Positions 52,569 to 61,366 of a DNA stretch of 64,000 bases are shown in pieces. The notes beneath the pieces were generated by a model. It did not search any database, was not told the DNA's origin, and saw only the letters and a program-made list of their open reading frames with translations. Every line of letters begins with the position of its first letter. Position 1 is the first letter of the stretch. Origin of the DNA: Arcobacter iocasae. Its GTDB lineage: Bacteria > Campylobacterota > Campylobacteria > Campylobacterales > Arcobacteraceae. The stretch lies in NCBI RefSeq assembly GCF_042214795.1, contig NZ_CP090177.1:62001-126000 (forward strand). Direction: 5' to 3'. Made by a program: the position numbers and the translations under genes.

Positions 52569-53277
52569 CTTTTGCTTTTTCTTTAGCTGATGTCTCTTCT
52601 TTTAGAGCTTCAGCAGGGCTATCTCCCAATTCACTAGTTTTATCTTCACTAGATTTTTTATCTTTATTTAATAGTTCTGCTATTCTTTTATCTACAAGTT
52701 CTAAAGTCTTATCTTGAGTTTGATAAGATATTTCTGGAAGTTTTCCTCCCCAAAGTTTTTCAGCTTCATCAAAACCTTTTATGAGACCTTCTCTAGATTT
52801 TTTTAAAAGCTCAACATCATTATTACTAATACTAAACGCAAAATTTGAAACTCTTTCTGAAGTTTTTGCTATACCAAAGAAACCTTCATCTGAAACTAAA
52901 TCTTTAGCTTCATTGGCAGTTAATTGAGTAATTGGTTTTCCTTCATAACCTAAATCTTTAAGATTTAGGCCATTAGAACTATCTCTACCATCTAAAAAAT
53001 GGAAAACCTCTTTATTATTAAATATATTATGTAGCATGTCTTGAGCTTCTGTATTTGTTTGAACAAACTCTAAACTTCTAACTTGTACATAAACAAGCAT
53101 ACTTTGCATCGAAATGGATACATTTACTGCTTGATTATTAATATCATTTTCAGAACTATCTTCAACTTTTGGTATGTTTTTATCTGTATTAGTATTTACA
53201 TTAATCTCTGTATTTTGGTTCATATTAGAACTATGAGCCATAAATGCATTCATTTGGACACTGTTAATACTATTCAT
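52561..53277 (-). CDS. Conserved protein often labelled hydrogenase-4 component G; function unknown
   Basis: 238 residues. Polar N-terminus, a middle with SISMQSMLVYVQVRSLEF, and a core GFFGIAKTSERVSNFAF...SREGLIKGFDEAEKLWGGKLPEISYQT; the GFDEAEKLWGGKLP segment is shared with a Campylobacterota group often annotated as HyfG-like and with DUF5610 proteins. The C-terminus is a charged low-complexity tail. There are no membrane helices, metal motifs or hydrogenase genes nearby, so the hydrogenase label is not supported. A strong GGGGAGG site precedes the ATG. No signal peptide. Confidence 0.65.
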   Translation of the reverse strand: MNSINSVQMNAFMAHSSNMNQNTEINVNTNTDKNIPKVEDSSENDINNQAVNVSISMQSMLVYVQVRSLEFVQTNTEAQDMLHNIFNNKEVFHFLDGRDSSNGLNLKDLGYEGKPITQLTANEAKDLVSDEGFFGIAKTSERVSNFAFSISNNDVELLKKSREGLIKGFDEAEKLWGGKLPEISYQTQDKTLELVDKRIAELLNKDKKSSEDKTSELGDSPAEALKEETSAKEKAKES

Positions 53278-53413
53278 TACACACCTCCCCTACAATAAAT
53301 ATAACAATCATATCTATACAATTCTTAATAATAGCTTAATATTATGCCTTTTTAACATAAAAAACCTTTGATACTATTAATTTCTTTATAATAAAGTTAC
53401 AATATAATACGAA

Positions 53414-54040
53414 ATGATAAATAATAGAGAATATTGTTACGATTGTAATAGAGCAAAAATAAGTTGCCTTTGTGGTTTAATTAAGCCCTTTAATACAAAT
53501 ACTAAATTTATATTTTTAATGCACCCAAAAGAGTTTAGAAAAACAAAAAATAATACAGGTAAAATAACTCACCAATCACTTTTAAATAGTAAAATTTTTG
53601 TAGGCATTGATTTTTCACATAATAAAGAGTTGAATTCTCTAATCAATGATACTAATAACGCATGTTATGTTCTATATCCAGGAATAGATTCTATAAATCT
53701 AAGTAAAAGTAATATCGAAAATAAAAAACAAAAAGTAATTTTTCTTATTGATTCTACTTGGGCTTGTTCTAAAAAGATACTTAAATCAAGTGCAAATTTA
53801 AGTTCTTTACCTAAAATAAGTTTTAACCATGAAAATAGTTCTGCATATGTATTTAAAAAACAACCATCAAATTATTGTTTATCTACAATAGAGTCTACCT
53901 TGGTTCTTTTAAAACTCCTAAATAAACACAATATTGAAAATATAGATAAAAGTTCTTTAGATAATTTTTTAATTCCATTTAAACAAATGGTAAAATTCCA
54001 AGTTACCAAGTCCCTTGAAAAAAGTATAAGATATAAGTAG
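53414..54040 (+). CDS. DTW-domain protein, tRNA acp3U transferase (TapT) family
   Basis: 208 residues. YCYDCNRAKISCLCGLI holds the N-terminal cysteine cluster, and the DTW-type motif is IDSTWACSKKIL (DSTW). The middle has FLMHPKEFRKTKNNTGKIT and VLYPG. Members use S-adenosylmethionine to put an aminocarboxypropyl group on uridine in tRNA (position 47 for TapT). The CLCG variant and size fit that family; the exact tRNA position is inferred. Confidence 0.83.
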   Translation: MINNREYCYDCNRAKISCLCGLIKPFNTNTKFIFLMHPKEFRKTKNNTGKITHQSLLNSKIFVGIDFSHNKELNSLINDTNNACYVLYPGIDSINLSKSNIENKKQKVIFLIDSTWACSKKILKSSANLSSLPKISFNHENSSAYVFKKQPSNYCLSTIESTLVLLKLLNKHNIENIDKSSLDNFLIPFKQMVKFQVTKSLEKSIRYK

Positions 54041-54041
54041 T

Positions 54042-55196
54042 TTAAAAAGTTTTTATTATTGAAATATTTTTATTTATGTGATTTATATCATTTAAAGTCA
54101 AAACAAATTTTTCATCTAAAACATTTAACATAAATTTTATTTCAGCATTCGTAAAACCTTCTGCTTCTTTATCTTTTATTTTAATAGTTGTTTCATCAAT
54201 CTTTACTCGTTTTAATTGACCATTTTTATTTTTTGGATAATAAATTATTCCATAAGTTTTTTGATTTATTTTTTCAATACTTACGATTACTTTATCATCT
54301 CTTACTTCATAATCATAATCTTTTGCGATTTGTCTAAAATCTTCTATTTTCAAATACCCAATATAAAGTTTTGTATATATATCAAAATATAAATTTAAAT
54401 CTTTACTATTAAAAAAACCTAAATCTACACTGAAGTTCTTATGAGACCTAGCCTTATAAAGTATCCATTTTAAAGTTTGAAAATATTTAAAATTTGAGTG
54501 AGAAATTGTATTTGCTTCAATAAACTTTGCATCTTTTTTTTCGCTTGGGAAAGTAATCTTTTTCTGTCTTTTTTTCTCAATAAGTTCTTTTAGAAAATCT
54601 TCATCTTCAAAATCATTTGTAACCCAAACAGTACAATATGAAGGGAAATTATTAAGACCAACAGATCCTTTTGTCAGAACAATCAATGCTTTTACTTCCA
54701 AATAAGGAAACAATACTTTTAATAAAGCTTGTTTTTTAAATAACCTTTTATTTAAACTTGCTGTTTTTTTAGAAGTACTCATTTCTACAAAATATATTTC
54801 ATTATTTGTAAAAAAAAGTGCATCAAACTCACTTATATCTTTGTATGAAGCCTTATAAACTATTTGATTGCTATTGTCAATCAATAACCCACTTTTATTT
54901 TGAATTAAATCCCTTTTTTGGTGAGGACCTTTTAAAATAAATTTTTTGATATCAGGGGCAGTTTTAGCATATTCCAAAAGTAGTTCATAAATTATATTTT
55001 CATAAACTTCACCTTTAAAACTGCTATAAAAATGTTCTAGTTCTTCTGTTGGATTTTGAAAATATGCTGATAACCTTTTTATATCATATTTATAGCTAAA
55101 AAGGTTATCTTTTATATTTGTTAAATTTAGATTTTTTACATCATCAGATATTGAAAATTGACTCACTACACTTCTTGTTATTTTATTTAATTTCAT
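54042..55196 (-). CDS. Unknown protein with possible PD-(D/E)XK nuclease-like core
   Basis: 384 residues, not recognised as a named family. The segment at about residues 60-185 shows KGEVYENIIYELL (helix with E63 and E66), then EFDALFFTNNEIYFVEMSTSKKTASLNKRLFKKQALLKVLF and KALIVLTKG. D125, E138 and K143/K144 are spaced like a PD-(D/E)XK core (D...E-x-K) with a migrated lysine. C-terminal half has FPSYCTVWVTNDF and short helical parts ending in an acidic, DNA-unrelated tail (NDINHINKNISIIKTF). No restriction or methylase gene is next to it, so any nuclease activity is hypothetical. Confidence 0.55.
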   Translation of the reverse strand: MKLNKITRSVVSQFSISDDVKNLNLTNIKDNLFSYKYDIKRLSAYFQNPTEELEHFYSSFKGEVYENIIYELLLEYAKTAPDIKKFILKGPHQKRDLIQNKSGLLIDNSNQIVYKASYKDISEFDALFFTNNEIYFVEMSTSKKTASLNKRLFKKQALLKVLFPYLEVKALIVLTKGSVGLNNFPSYCTVWVTNDFEDEDFLKELIEKKRQKKITFPSEKKDAKFIEANTISHSNFKYFQTLKWILYKARSHKNFSVDLGFFNSKDLNLYFDIYTKLYIGYLKIEDFRQIAKDYDYEVRDDKVIVSIEKINQKTYGIIYYPKNKNGQLKRVKIDETTIKIKDKEAEGFTNAEIKFMLNVLDEKFVLTLNDINHINKNISIIKTF

Positions 55197-55249
55197 TATA
55201 ACAAAAGAGTTCTATTTTATAAATTAAAATATTGAGTATTATTATTTTA

Positions 55250-56500
55250 TTAATATTTACTCTTTCTTATTTTATTTATATTTAAAAGCATAGCTAATGA
55301 AATAATCAAAGCAACTATAAAAAATCCTGCAAATACATAAAGTGTTTGAGAATAACTTCCTGTCATATCTTTTACAATTGATATAATAAGCGGTCCTACT
55401 AACCCTGCTGCCGCCCATGCTGTTAAAATATATCCATGAATTGCACCTAACTCTTTTGTTCCAAATATATCTCCAATATATGCAGGGATAGAAGCAAACC
55501 CTCCTCCATAACAAGACATTATAAAATATAATACAAATTGGAAAACTACAATTTCAGTAATTGATGGCAACATATAAAAAGCAATAGCTTGTGTAAAGAA
55601 GAAGATTATGTAAACTACAGGTCTAGTTAAATAATCAGATAATGAAGCCCAAACAATTCTTCCAGCACCATTAAATATCCCCATAAGACCAACAGCTGCT
55701 GCTGCTGCTAAAGCAGATATTCCTATAACTTCCTGTAATAAAGGAGAAGCAACACCAATGATTGCAATTCCACAAGTTACATTAATAAATAACATTAACC
55801 AAAGACCATAAAATCTTGGTGTTTTAATAGCTTCATTTAATCCAAGACTTTGTAAGTCTTCTTTTATTTTTCTCTTACCTTCTTTTAACTTCTTCTTAAA
55901 ATGTTCAGGCATATAATCATTTTGCGGAGCTTGTAAATATAAAGCAGATAAAGACATAATTATAAAATAAGCAAACCCTAGTATAAAAAAAGTATTTGAA
56001 ATACCAACTACACCTATGAGTATTTTAATAGTTGGCCCCCAAATAGCTGAAGCAAAACCAAATCCCATGATAGCTAGTCCAGTTGCCATTCCTCTTTTGT
56101 CAGGAAACCATTTAACTAAGGTAGAAACAGGAGAAATATAACCTATACCTAGCCCACAACCACCTAAAACTCCATAAAAAAAGTATAAAAGCAGTTTTGA
56201 CTCCATCATAATTGCAAGTCCAGAACCCATAGTTCCTAATCCAAATAATGATGCAGCAATAAGTGCTGAAACCCTTGGGCCATTTTTTTCAACAAATTTT
56301 CCCATTAAAGCTGCTGATAGCCCTAAAAAGAAAATTGCAACACTAAAAGCAATTGTTACATCAGTTAAATTCCAAGACATTTGTTCTTGAATCGGTTTTA
56401 CATATACACTCCATGCATATACAGAACCAATACATAAATGAACACCAACAGCAGATAAAGCCATAAGCCAACGGTTTTTTTCAGTCATTATATTCCCCAT
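55250..56500 (-). CDS. Oxalate/formate antiporter-type MFS transporter (OFA family)
   Basis: 416 residues with 12 predicted membrane helices. The OFA opening CIGSVYAWSVYVKPIQEQMSW is diagnostic, as are GCGLGIGYISPVSTLVKWFPDKRGMATGLAIMGFGF and the central charged loop (EHFKKKLKEGKRKIKEDL). Members exchange monocarboxylates such as oxalate/formate, lactate or pyruvate; the substrate here is unknown. It stands alone behind its own spacer. Confidence 0.9.
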   Translation of the reverse strand: MGNIMTEKNRWLMALSAVGVHLCIGSVYAWSVYVKPIQEQMSWNLTDVTIAFSVAIFFLGLSAALMGKFVEKNGPRVSALIAASLFGLGTMGSGLAIMMESKLLLYFFYGVLGGCGLGIGYISPVSTLVKWFPDKRGMATGLAIMGFGFASAIWGPTIKILIGVVGISNTFFILGFAYFIIMSLSALYLQAPQNDYMPEHFKKKLKEGKRKIKEDLQSLGLNEAIKTPRFYGLWLMLFINVTCGIAIIGVASPLLQEVIGISALAAAAAVGLMGIFNGAGRIVWASLSDYLTRPVVYIIFFFTQAIAFYMLPSITEIVVFQFVLYFIMSCYGGGFASIPAYIGDIFGTKELGAIHGYILTAWAAAGLVGPLIISIVKDMTGSYSQTLYVFAGFFIVALIISLAMLLNINKIRKSKY

Positions 56501-56538
56501 TCTTAAAGTAATAAGATTTTAGCAAATATTATTTAAAG

Positions 56539-56763
56539 TTATCTATATTTTATAGTGTAGTTTTTTATAAAGTTTTTACTATTTTCTTGAAAAGATAGAA
56601 TACATTTTTTACATATACAAGCTTTCATTCTCTTTTCTTGAGGGATTAGTTCTCTTAATTCCATAGGTACTTTTATATTATTACACCAACAAGAATTATT
56701 TGGAATATTTGCCTCACATAAATTTTCTTTACCACAAAAGGGACATAATTTAGGATTTATCAA
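56539..56763 (-). CDS. Cysteine-rich CWC family protein
   Basis: 74 residues with seven cysteines or more in CPFCGKENLCEAN, SCWCNNI and ACICKKCI. The 'CPxCg..n.C......CWC' pattern defines the Cys-rich CWC family, probably metal-binding, function unknown. Overlaps the preceding methyltransferase gene by four bases and probably depends on it for translation. Confidence 0.83.
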   Translation of the reverse strand: MINPKLCPFCGKENLCEANIPNNSCWCNNIKVPMELRELIPQEKRMKACICKKCILSFQENSKNFIKNYTIKYR

Positions 56764-57677
56764 TTAATTTTCCTTTGAAAAATCATATTTTTTAAACTTT
56801 TTTCTTCGTTGTTACTTGGAAAAGTATCTAGATTATCTAATCTTTTAATAAATTTAAATTCGCTAGCATTTTCATCAAATATATTCTTTATGAAAGTTGT
56901 ATCAAGTTCTGGAGCATTTAAACAAGATAAAACTATACAATCTTCACTTGCTAGTTCTTTCAATCTTCGAATAATTTTTTCATAATCTTTACTTGCGGCA
57001 AAACTTCCCTTTTGAAAAGATGGTGGATCAATGATAATAATATCATATGGGGCATATTTTTTAATTCTACTCCATGATTTTAAAATATTATATGGCAAAA
57101 ATTTCACATTTTTAGTATCTAAATTATTTATTCTATGGTTTTCTCTTCCAGTACTAAGTGCACCCTTTGACATATCTACATTTATTACTTGTTTTGCCCC
57201 TGCACTAATTGATACAACTGAAAAAGCGCAAGTATATGAAAAAAGATTTAATATATTTTTATCTTTTGATATTGATTTAATATATTCTCGCCCTCTTTTC
57301 ATATCAGGGAATAAACCTATGTTTTGATTTGAAAAATTAATATTATATTTAAGAGTATTTTCTATTACATATGCATTATTTGGTAAACTACCACTTAGTA
57401 CTTCATAAGAATTTTCTTTTAAATATCTTTTTTGAATAATCAAAGAAGAGAAACTCATCTCTTCAACTATTTCATTAAACATTTTTTTCAAATCAGATTC
57501 TATTATTTCATCAACATTTTGAAATAAACTTACAAGCAAAATCTTATCTATTTTATCAACACATAAATAATGAAAATCTTCATAAAAGTTGCCTCTTCCA
57601 TGAAAAACTCTTTTAAATTCGTTTGTGCTATTTTCTAAATTCAATAATATTAATTCTTTTAATTGAGTGATTTGCAT
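56760..57677 (-). CDS. SAM-dependent RNA methyltransferase, RlmI/RlmK-like without PUA domain
   Basis: 305 residues with a Rossmann methyltransferase core (about 125-290). SAM motif I is NLFSYTCAFSVVSISAGA, motif II VINVDMSKGALSTGRENHRIN, and the catalytic DPPSF tetrapeptide appears in IIIDPPSFQKGSF. These match YccW/RlmI-type 23S rRNA cytosine C5 or guanine methyltransferases, but the N-terminal PUA domain is absent and the N-terminal 100 residues are short. Target RNA unknown. Followed by the CWC gene with a four-base overlap. Confidence 0.82.
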   Translation of the reverse strand: MQITQLKELILLNLENSTNEFKRVFHGRGNFYEDFHYLCVDKIDKILLVSLFQNVDEIIESDLKKMFNEIVEEMSFSSLIIQKRYLKENSYEVLSGSLPNNAYVIENTLKYNINFSNQNIGLFPDMKRGREYIKSISKDKNILNLFSYTCAFSVVSISAGAKQVINVDMSKGALSTGRENHRINNLDTKNVKFLPYNILKSWSRIKKYAPYDIIIIDPPSFQKGSFAASKDYEKIIRRLKELASEDCIVLSCLNAPELDTTFIKNIFDENASEFKFIKRLDNLDTFPSNNEEKSLKNMIFQRKIN

Positions 57678-57730
57678 GAAATACCTTATTTATAAAAATA
57701 GTTTGGAGATTTTGTATGTTTAAAGGAGGA

Positions 57731-57758
57731 TTTAAAAAGGGATAAGACCCTTTTTAAA
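57731..57758. terminator. Strong bidirectional rho-independent terminator after the RRM gene
   Basis: TTTAAAAAGGG (57731-57741) and CCCTTTTTAAA (57748-57758) form a perfect 11-bp stem with the loop ATAAGA. The run of T on the right arm of each strand makes it a classic terminator. It sits eight bases beyond the RRM stop codon. Confidence 0.85.
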
Positions 57759-57766
57759 GTTTTAGA

Positions 57767-58045
57767 TTAATATCTATTGTTGAATTCTCTTCTTGGTTTA
57801 TCTTCTTTTGGTTTAGCTTCATTAATTCTTAAAGTTCTACCATCATACTCTTTACCATTTAATTCTTCAATAGCTTTTAGTGCTGCGCTATCATCATTCA
57901 TAGCAACAAAACCAAAACCTTTTGCTCTACCAGTATCTCTATCTGTAATCAATTTTACACTACTAACTTCCCCATATTGTGAAAATAAAGTAGTTAAACC
58001 CTCTTCTGTTGTACCGTAAGACATATTACCCACATAAATTTGCAT
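57767..58045 (-). CDS. RRM-type RNA-binding protein
   Basis: 92 residues with one RNA recognition motif. RNP2 is IYVGNMSY and RNP1 is KGFGFVAM, the exact consensus of bacterial glycine-poor Rbp proteins; the tail is basic (KPKEDKPRREFNNRY). These proteins act in RNA folding and mRNA localisation or cold response. ATG at 58045 is preferred, with AAGGAA upstream; an in-frame extension to 58093 would add unrelated residues. Followed closely by the strong terminator, so it is monocistronic. Confidence 0.93.
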   Translation of the reverse strand: MQIYVGNMSYGTTEEGLTTLFSQYGEVSSVKLITDRDTGRAKGFGFVAMNDDSAALKAIEELNGKEYDGRTLRINEAKPKEDKPRREFNNRY

Positions 58046-58240
58046 TTTTCTTTTTTCCTTTAAATATGTATATTTCCAATAAAAATTATACATACAATGA
58101 GAATTTCAATAGTTAGTATAAAGTCATTAAAAAATATTTACAATTATACAATAATAATTTATAGTTTTGTCATTTTTATGAATTTTTTAGAAATTTTAGA
58201 AATTTAATATCCGCTTTTTACCCAATTTAATAAGCTTAGA

Positions 58241-59203
58241 TTATTGTTCTATTAAGAATGGATTATATATGGATTTAAGCAATCTTACATCTTTTACATC
58301 TTTAAACAATATCTTAATTCCCTCATGTTCATTTAAATTTCCATGCACTAAAATTATATTCCCATCTATTGCCACTTTTTTTGACTTTACTAACCAATTA
58401 CTAGTTCCAAGGGGAATTAGGGAAAATTCATTTATCATTCTTTTGTTAATTTTTGCACTTGAAATTAGACCTGGAAATCTAAAAAATATAGAGGGCACTT
58501 GATTATTTAAAAGTAGCATTTTCTCTACATCTAAAATCTCAACATCAAGATTAGTTTTAAAATAAAGCATAAAGTTCTTCTCTAATACTTTTTCATTTTT
58601 ATCATAATAATGGTTTCGTGAATGATTTATCCAAGTTATATCTAGTTTTTTATTATGTATAAGAGATAAAAATTCCTTTTTATGACCGTTTACCCATCTG
58701 TATGTTATTGAAATGGCAATTGGAATTTTTTTATTTACTTGCTTTAGATCTAAAAACTTTTCAAATAACTCTTTTTCATAACCTTTTTTAGAAGAAGGAC
58801 ACATATCAATTGTAAGATACATCTCATGGGGCTTCTTTTTTATACTATCATTTATGCCAGCATTTGATATTGGAAAACTGTTTTTCAGTGCTTTATTAAC
58901 TAAAATATCATAATTGGTATTTTCTAAAATAGATTTATCTGCTTTTGTTAATTTCTCTTTTTCTTTTTGTGTCATTATAGATGTTTTCAAACTATTAAGA
59001 TTGATAGTTAAAAAGAAAGACTTAGACTTATAGTTATATGATCTTATAATTAAAAACTTATTTTTAGAGTCTTTATAAAAAGATTTTATAACTTTATAAT
59101 TTTTTATTTTTGAAGTGTCTAGTTGTACATCGGCTTTTAATGGAATAAAAGCAAATAGTACAACTAAAATTAGGTAGGATAAAAGAACTTTGTATTTTTT
59201 CAT
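58241..59203 (-). CDS. Periplasmic NodB-like polysaccharide deacetylase (CE4)
   Basis: 320 residues with a signal peptide or membrane anchor (residues 5-24). An unrecognised N-terminal region (to about 125) precedes the CE4 core: YLTIDMCPSS with D133 for motif 1, INHSRNH (H194, H198) for motif 2, FFRFPGL (R242) for motif 3 and ILVHGN (H287) for motif 5. Metal ligands Asp-His-His are thus present. Motif 1 is TIDMCP instead of TFDDGP: the first aspartate of the DD pair is absent, and that pair normally supplies the catalytic base. Substrate unknown; no glycosyltransferase gene is adjacent. Confidence 0.72.
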   Translation of the reverse strand: MKKYKVLLSYLILVVLFAFIPLKADVQLDTSKIKNYKVIKSFYKDSKNKFLIIRSYNYKSKSFFLTINLNSLKTSIMTQKEKEKLTKADKSILENTNYDILVNKALKNSFPISNAGINDSIKKKPHEMYLTIDMCPSSKKGYEKELFEKFLDLKQVNKKIPIAISITYRWVNGHKKEFLSLIHNKKLDITWINHSRNHYYDKNEKVLEKNFMLYFKTNLDVEILDVEKMLLLNNQVPSIFFRFPGLISSAKINKRMINEFSLIPLGTSNWLVKSKKVAIDGNIILVHGNLNEHEGIKILFKDVKDVRLLKSIYNPFLIEQ

Positions 59204-59266
59204 ATAATCTCAATAATTAATTTTACGCATTATATGTAAAAAAATATTAAACTAAATACTATTTAT

Positions 59267-59620
59267 TTAACTTTTTAGCTTTAAAAAATCACCATCAATT
59301 ATCAGTAGTTTTACACCATCTTTTGTAACTGAACGATGTGAGCTTAATTCATCTGAAACTATATATGACATACCAGGTTTCAAAATAGAACTTTCTCCAT
59401 CTTTTTGTTCATTTACAACTTCACCTTCTAGGCAGTAAACAATATGACCTTTTTCACACCAATGATCAGCTACATAATTTGCAGAATATGTTACAACTCT
59501 AACTCTTAATCCCTCAAATTGCAAAGTTTGCCAGTATGCTATTCCAGACTCACCTTTATGTTCTGTTTTTGGTATATTTGACCAATCTATTGTTTGAAAA
59601 GGTATATTCTTATTATTCAT
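59267..59620 (-). CDS. DHCW-motif cupin-fold protein
   Basis: 117 residues, single cupin barrel. VADHWCEKGHIVYCLEGEV holds the DHWC motif of this family and the cupin histidine, and SSILKPGMSYIVSDELSSHRS holds the second cupin motif. The opening IDWSNIPKTEHKGESGIAYWQT is family-typical. Function of the family is unproven. Divergent from the SagB-like gene; no operon partner. Confidence 0.85.
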   Translation of the reverse strand: MNNKNIPFQTIDWSNIPKTEHKGESGIAYWQTLQFEGLRVRVVTYSANYVADHWCEKGHIVYCLEGEVVNEQKDGESSILKPGMSYIVSDELSSHRSVTKDGVKLLIIDGDFLKLKS

Positions 59621-59733
59621 GTTTTCTCTTTTTAATTATTTTTAATATGGTAGCTAAAATAGTCAAAATTTATTTTATAAATCTACTATTTAAGTTTAAT
59701 AAATTATTAAATCTTATTTGATACTATGATCAA

Positions 59734-61308
59734 ATGAATAAAAAACTACAAATGGTTTATACCTATCACAATGAAACAAAACATTCCCAACAAAGATATG
59801 CAAAATCTTTAGGATATATGGATTGGGCAACACAACCAAACCCATATAGAACATACATAGATACTAAGAAAACACAGTTGCCTTTATCTTTTGAAAATAA
59901 GACCTTGGAATATAGCCAAATATTTAATCAAAAAAAAGATGATACATTATCAGCTCCTTTATGTAAAGAAGCAATATCACAATTCTTCCAATTTTCCCTT
60001 GGACTTGCTGCAATTAAAGAATACCAAGGTCAATCTTGGGCTTTAAGATGTAATGCCTCAAGTGGAAACCTACAGCCTAGTGAAGCTTATATTATATCAA
60101 ATGATATTCCAGGTATTGATGATGGACTTTTTCACTATTGCCCACTTGAACATGAACTTGAATTATTATCAAATGCAAATGAAGAATTAACTCTACCAAA
60201 AAATAGTTTTTTGGTATGTTTATCATCAATTGTTTGGAGAGAAGCTTGGAAGTATGGAGAAAGATCATGGAGATATACCCAACTTGATTGTGGGCATGCT
60301 TTAAAAGCTTTGGAAATTTCAGCTTTAATCTTAGGTTGGAAAGTTGAAGTAGTCAATACAAAAGATTCTAGCCTTCAAAATCTAATAGGATTTGATCAAG
60401 TTCAAAGGTTTATCCCCCAAGAGCGAGAACTTCCTGATATGTTATTATTAGTCTCTTTTAATGATAATTCAGAAAATAAATTAAAAGAAATAGATATTGA
60501 TAAAATAAGAGATTCATTGGAAGAAACTTATAGAGGAAAAGCAAACCAATTAAGCCATGATTGGCACAAGTGGGATATCTTAGAAAAAATAGAAGATGCA
60601 ACTTTAAGTGATGATTTAGAGACTAAACAATATACAAATGACAAATATGAAATAAATCCTTATAGAGAAACTTCATTTTTAGCAAAAGATATTGTATTAA
60701 ATCGTCGTTCAGCACAAGTAATGGATAAAGATGACTCAAATATAACTAAAAAAGAGTTTGAAACTATTTTGGGTTCTGTAAAATCAAATAATTCATCTAT
60801 ACATTTAGTAATCTTTGTACATAATGTAACAGATATTGAACAAGGACTTTACATACTTGTTCGTAATGAAAAACATAAAGAGCAATTAAAAACTTTATTT
60901 AAAGAAGAATTTCTTTGGGAAAAAGTTGATACACAATCAGGTCAATTATATAAACTTGTAAAGGGAGATTTTAAATTCCTATCAAAAGCAATATCTTGTA
61001 ATCAAGACATTGCAAGCCATGGAGCATTTACCCTTGGAATGTTAGCCCAATTTACAAATCAATTAGAACAATTTGGAGCTTCAAGATACAAGCAACTATA
61101 TTGGGATTGTGGAGCTATTGGACAACAATTATATTTAGAAGCTACATCACTAAAACTTTCAGCTACTGGTATTGGATGTTTTTTAGATGATATACTTCAT
61201 GGAGCACTTGGTTTACAAACAAATCATTTCCAAACGCTTTATCATTTTACAATTGGACGAGGATTAGTTGATACTAGACTATCAACTAAGAAACCTTATA
61301 TTGATTAA
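59734..61308 (+). CDS. SagB/ThcOx-family oxidoreductase with tandem nitroreductase-like domains
   Basis: 524 residues comprising two nitroreductase-like halves (about 60-260 and 310-515). The first has LRCNASSGNLQPSEAYII and RYTQLDCGHALKALEISALILGW; the second has LNRRSAQVMDKD, QLYWDCGAIGQQLYLEATSLKLSATGIGCFLDD and HFTIGRGLVDTR. SagB relatives use FMN; in peptide-toxin clusters they oxidise azolines, but no SagC/SagD-type cyclodehydratase or precursor peptide gene is present. The tandem, lone form is usually of unknown function. Confidence 0.85.
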   Translation: MNKKLQMVYTYHNETKHSQQRYAKSLGYMDWATQPNPYRTYIDTKKTQLPLSFENKTLEYSQIFNQKKDDTLSAPLCKEAISQFFQFSLGLAAIKEYQGQSWALRCNASSGNLQPSEAYIISNDIPGIDDGLFHYCPLEHELELLSNANEELTLPKNSFLVCLSSIVWREAWKYGERSWRYTQLDCGHALKALEISALILGWKVEVVNTKDSSLQNLIGFDQVQRFIPQERELPDMLLLVSFNDNSENKLKEIDIDKIRDSLEETYRGKANQLSHDWHKWDILEKIEDATLSDDLETKQYTNDKYEINPYRETSFLAKDIVLNRRSAQVMDKDDSNITKKEFETILGSVKSNNSSIHLVIFVHNVTDIEQGLYILVRNEKHKEQLKTLFKEEFLWEKVDTQSGQLYKLVKGDFKFLSKAISCNQDIASHGAFTLGMLAQFTNQLEQFGASRYKQLYWDCGAIGQQLYLEATSLKLSATGIGCFLDDILHGALGLQTNHFQTLYHFTIGRGLVDTRLSTKKPYID

Positions 61309-61366
61309 ATAATCATACTATTAAATAGAAATGGCTAAAATTCTATAAATAAAAAATAGGATTTAT

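Noticed and set aside
52561..53277. Hydrogenase-4 component G.
   Set aside because: No NiFe or Fe-S ligand motifs, no membrane part and no hydrogenase genes in the neighbourhood; the name appears to be a propagated label.
58046..58093. Upstream ATG for the RRM protein.
   Set aside because: The extension is not RRM-like, and the ATG at 58045 has an AAGGAA site and begins at the RNP2 strand.
59734..61308. Peptide natural-product (TOMM) gene cluster around SagB-like protein.
   Set aside because: No YcaO cyclodehydratase, precursor peptide or dedicated exporter is adjacent; neighbours are a cupin and a YitT protein.
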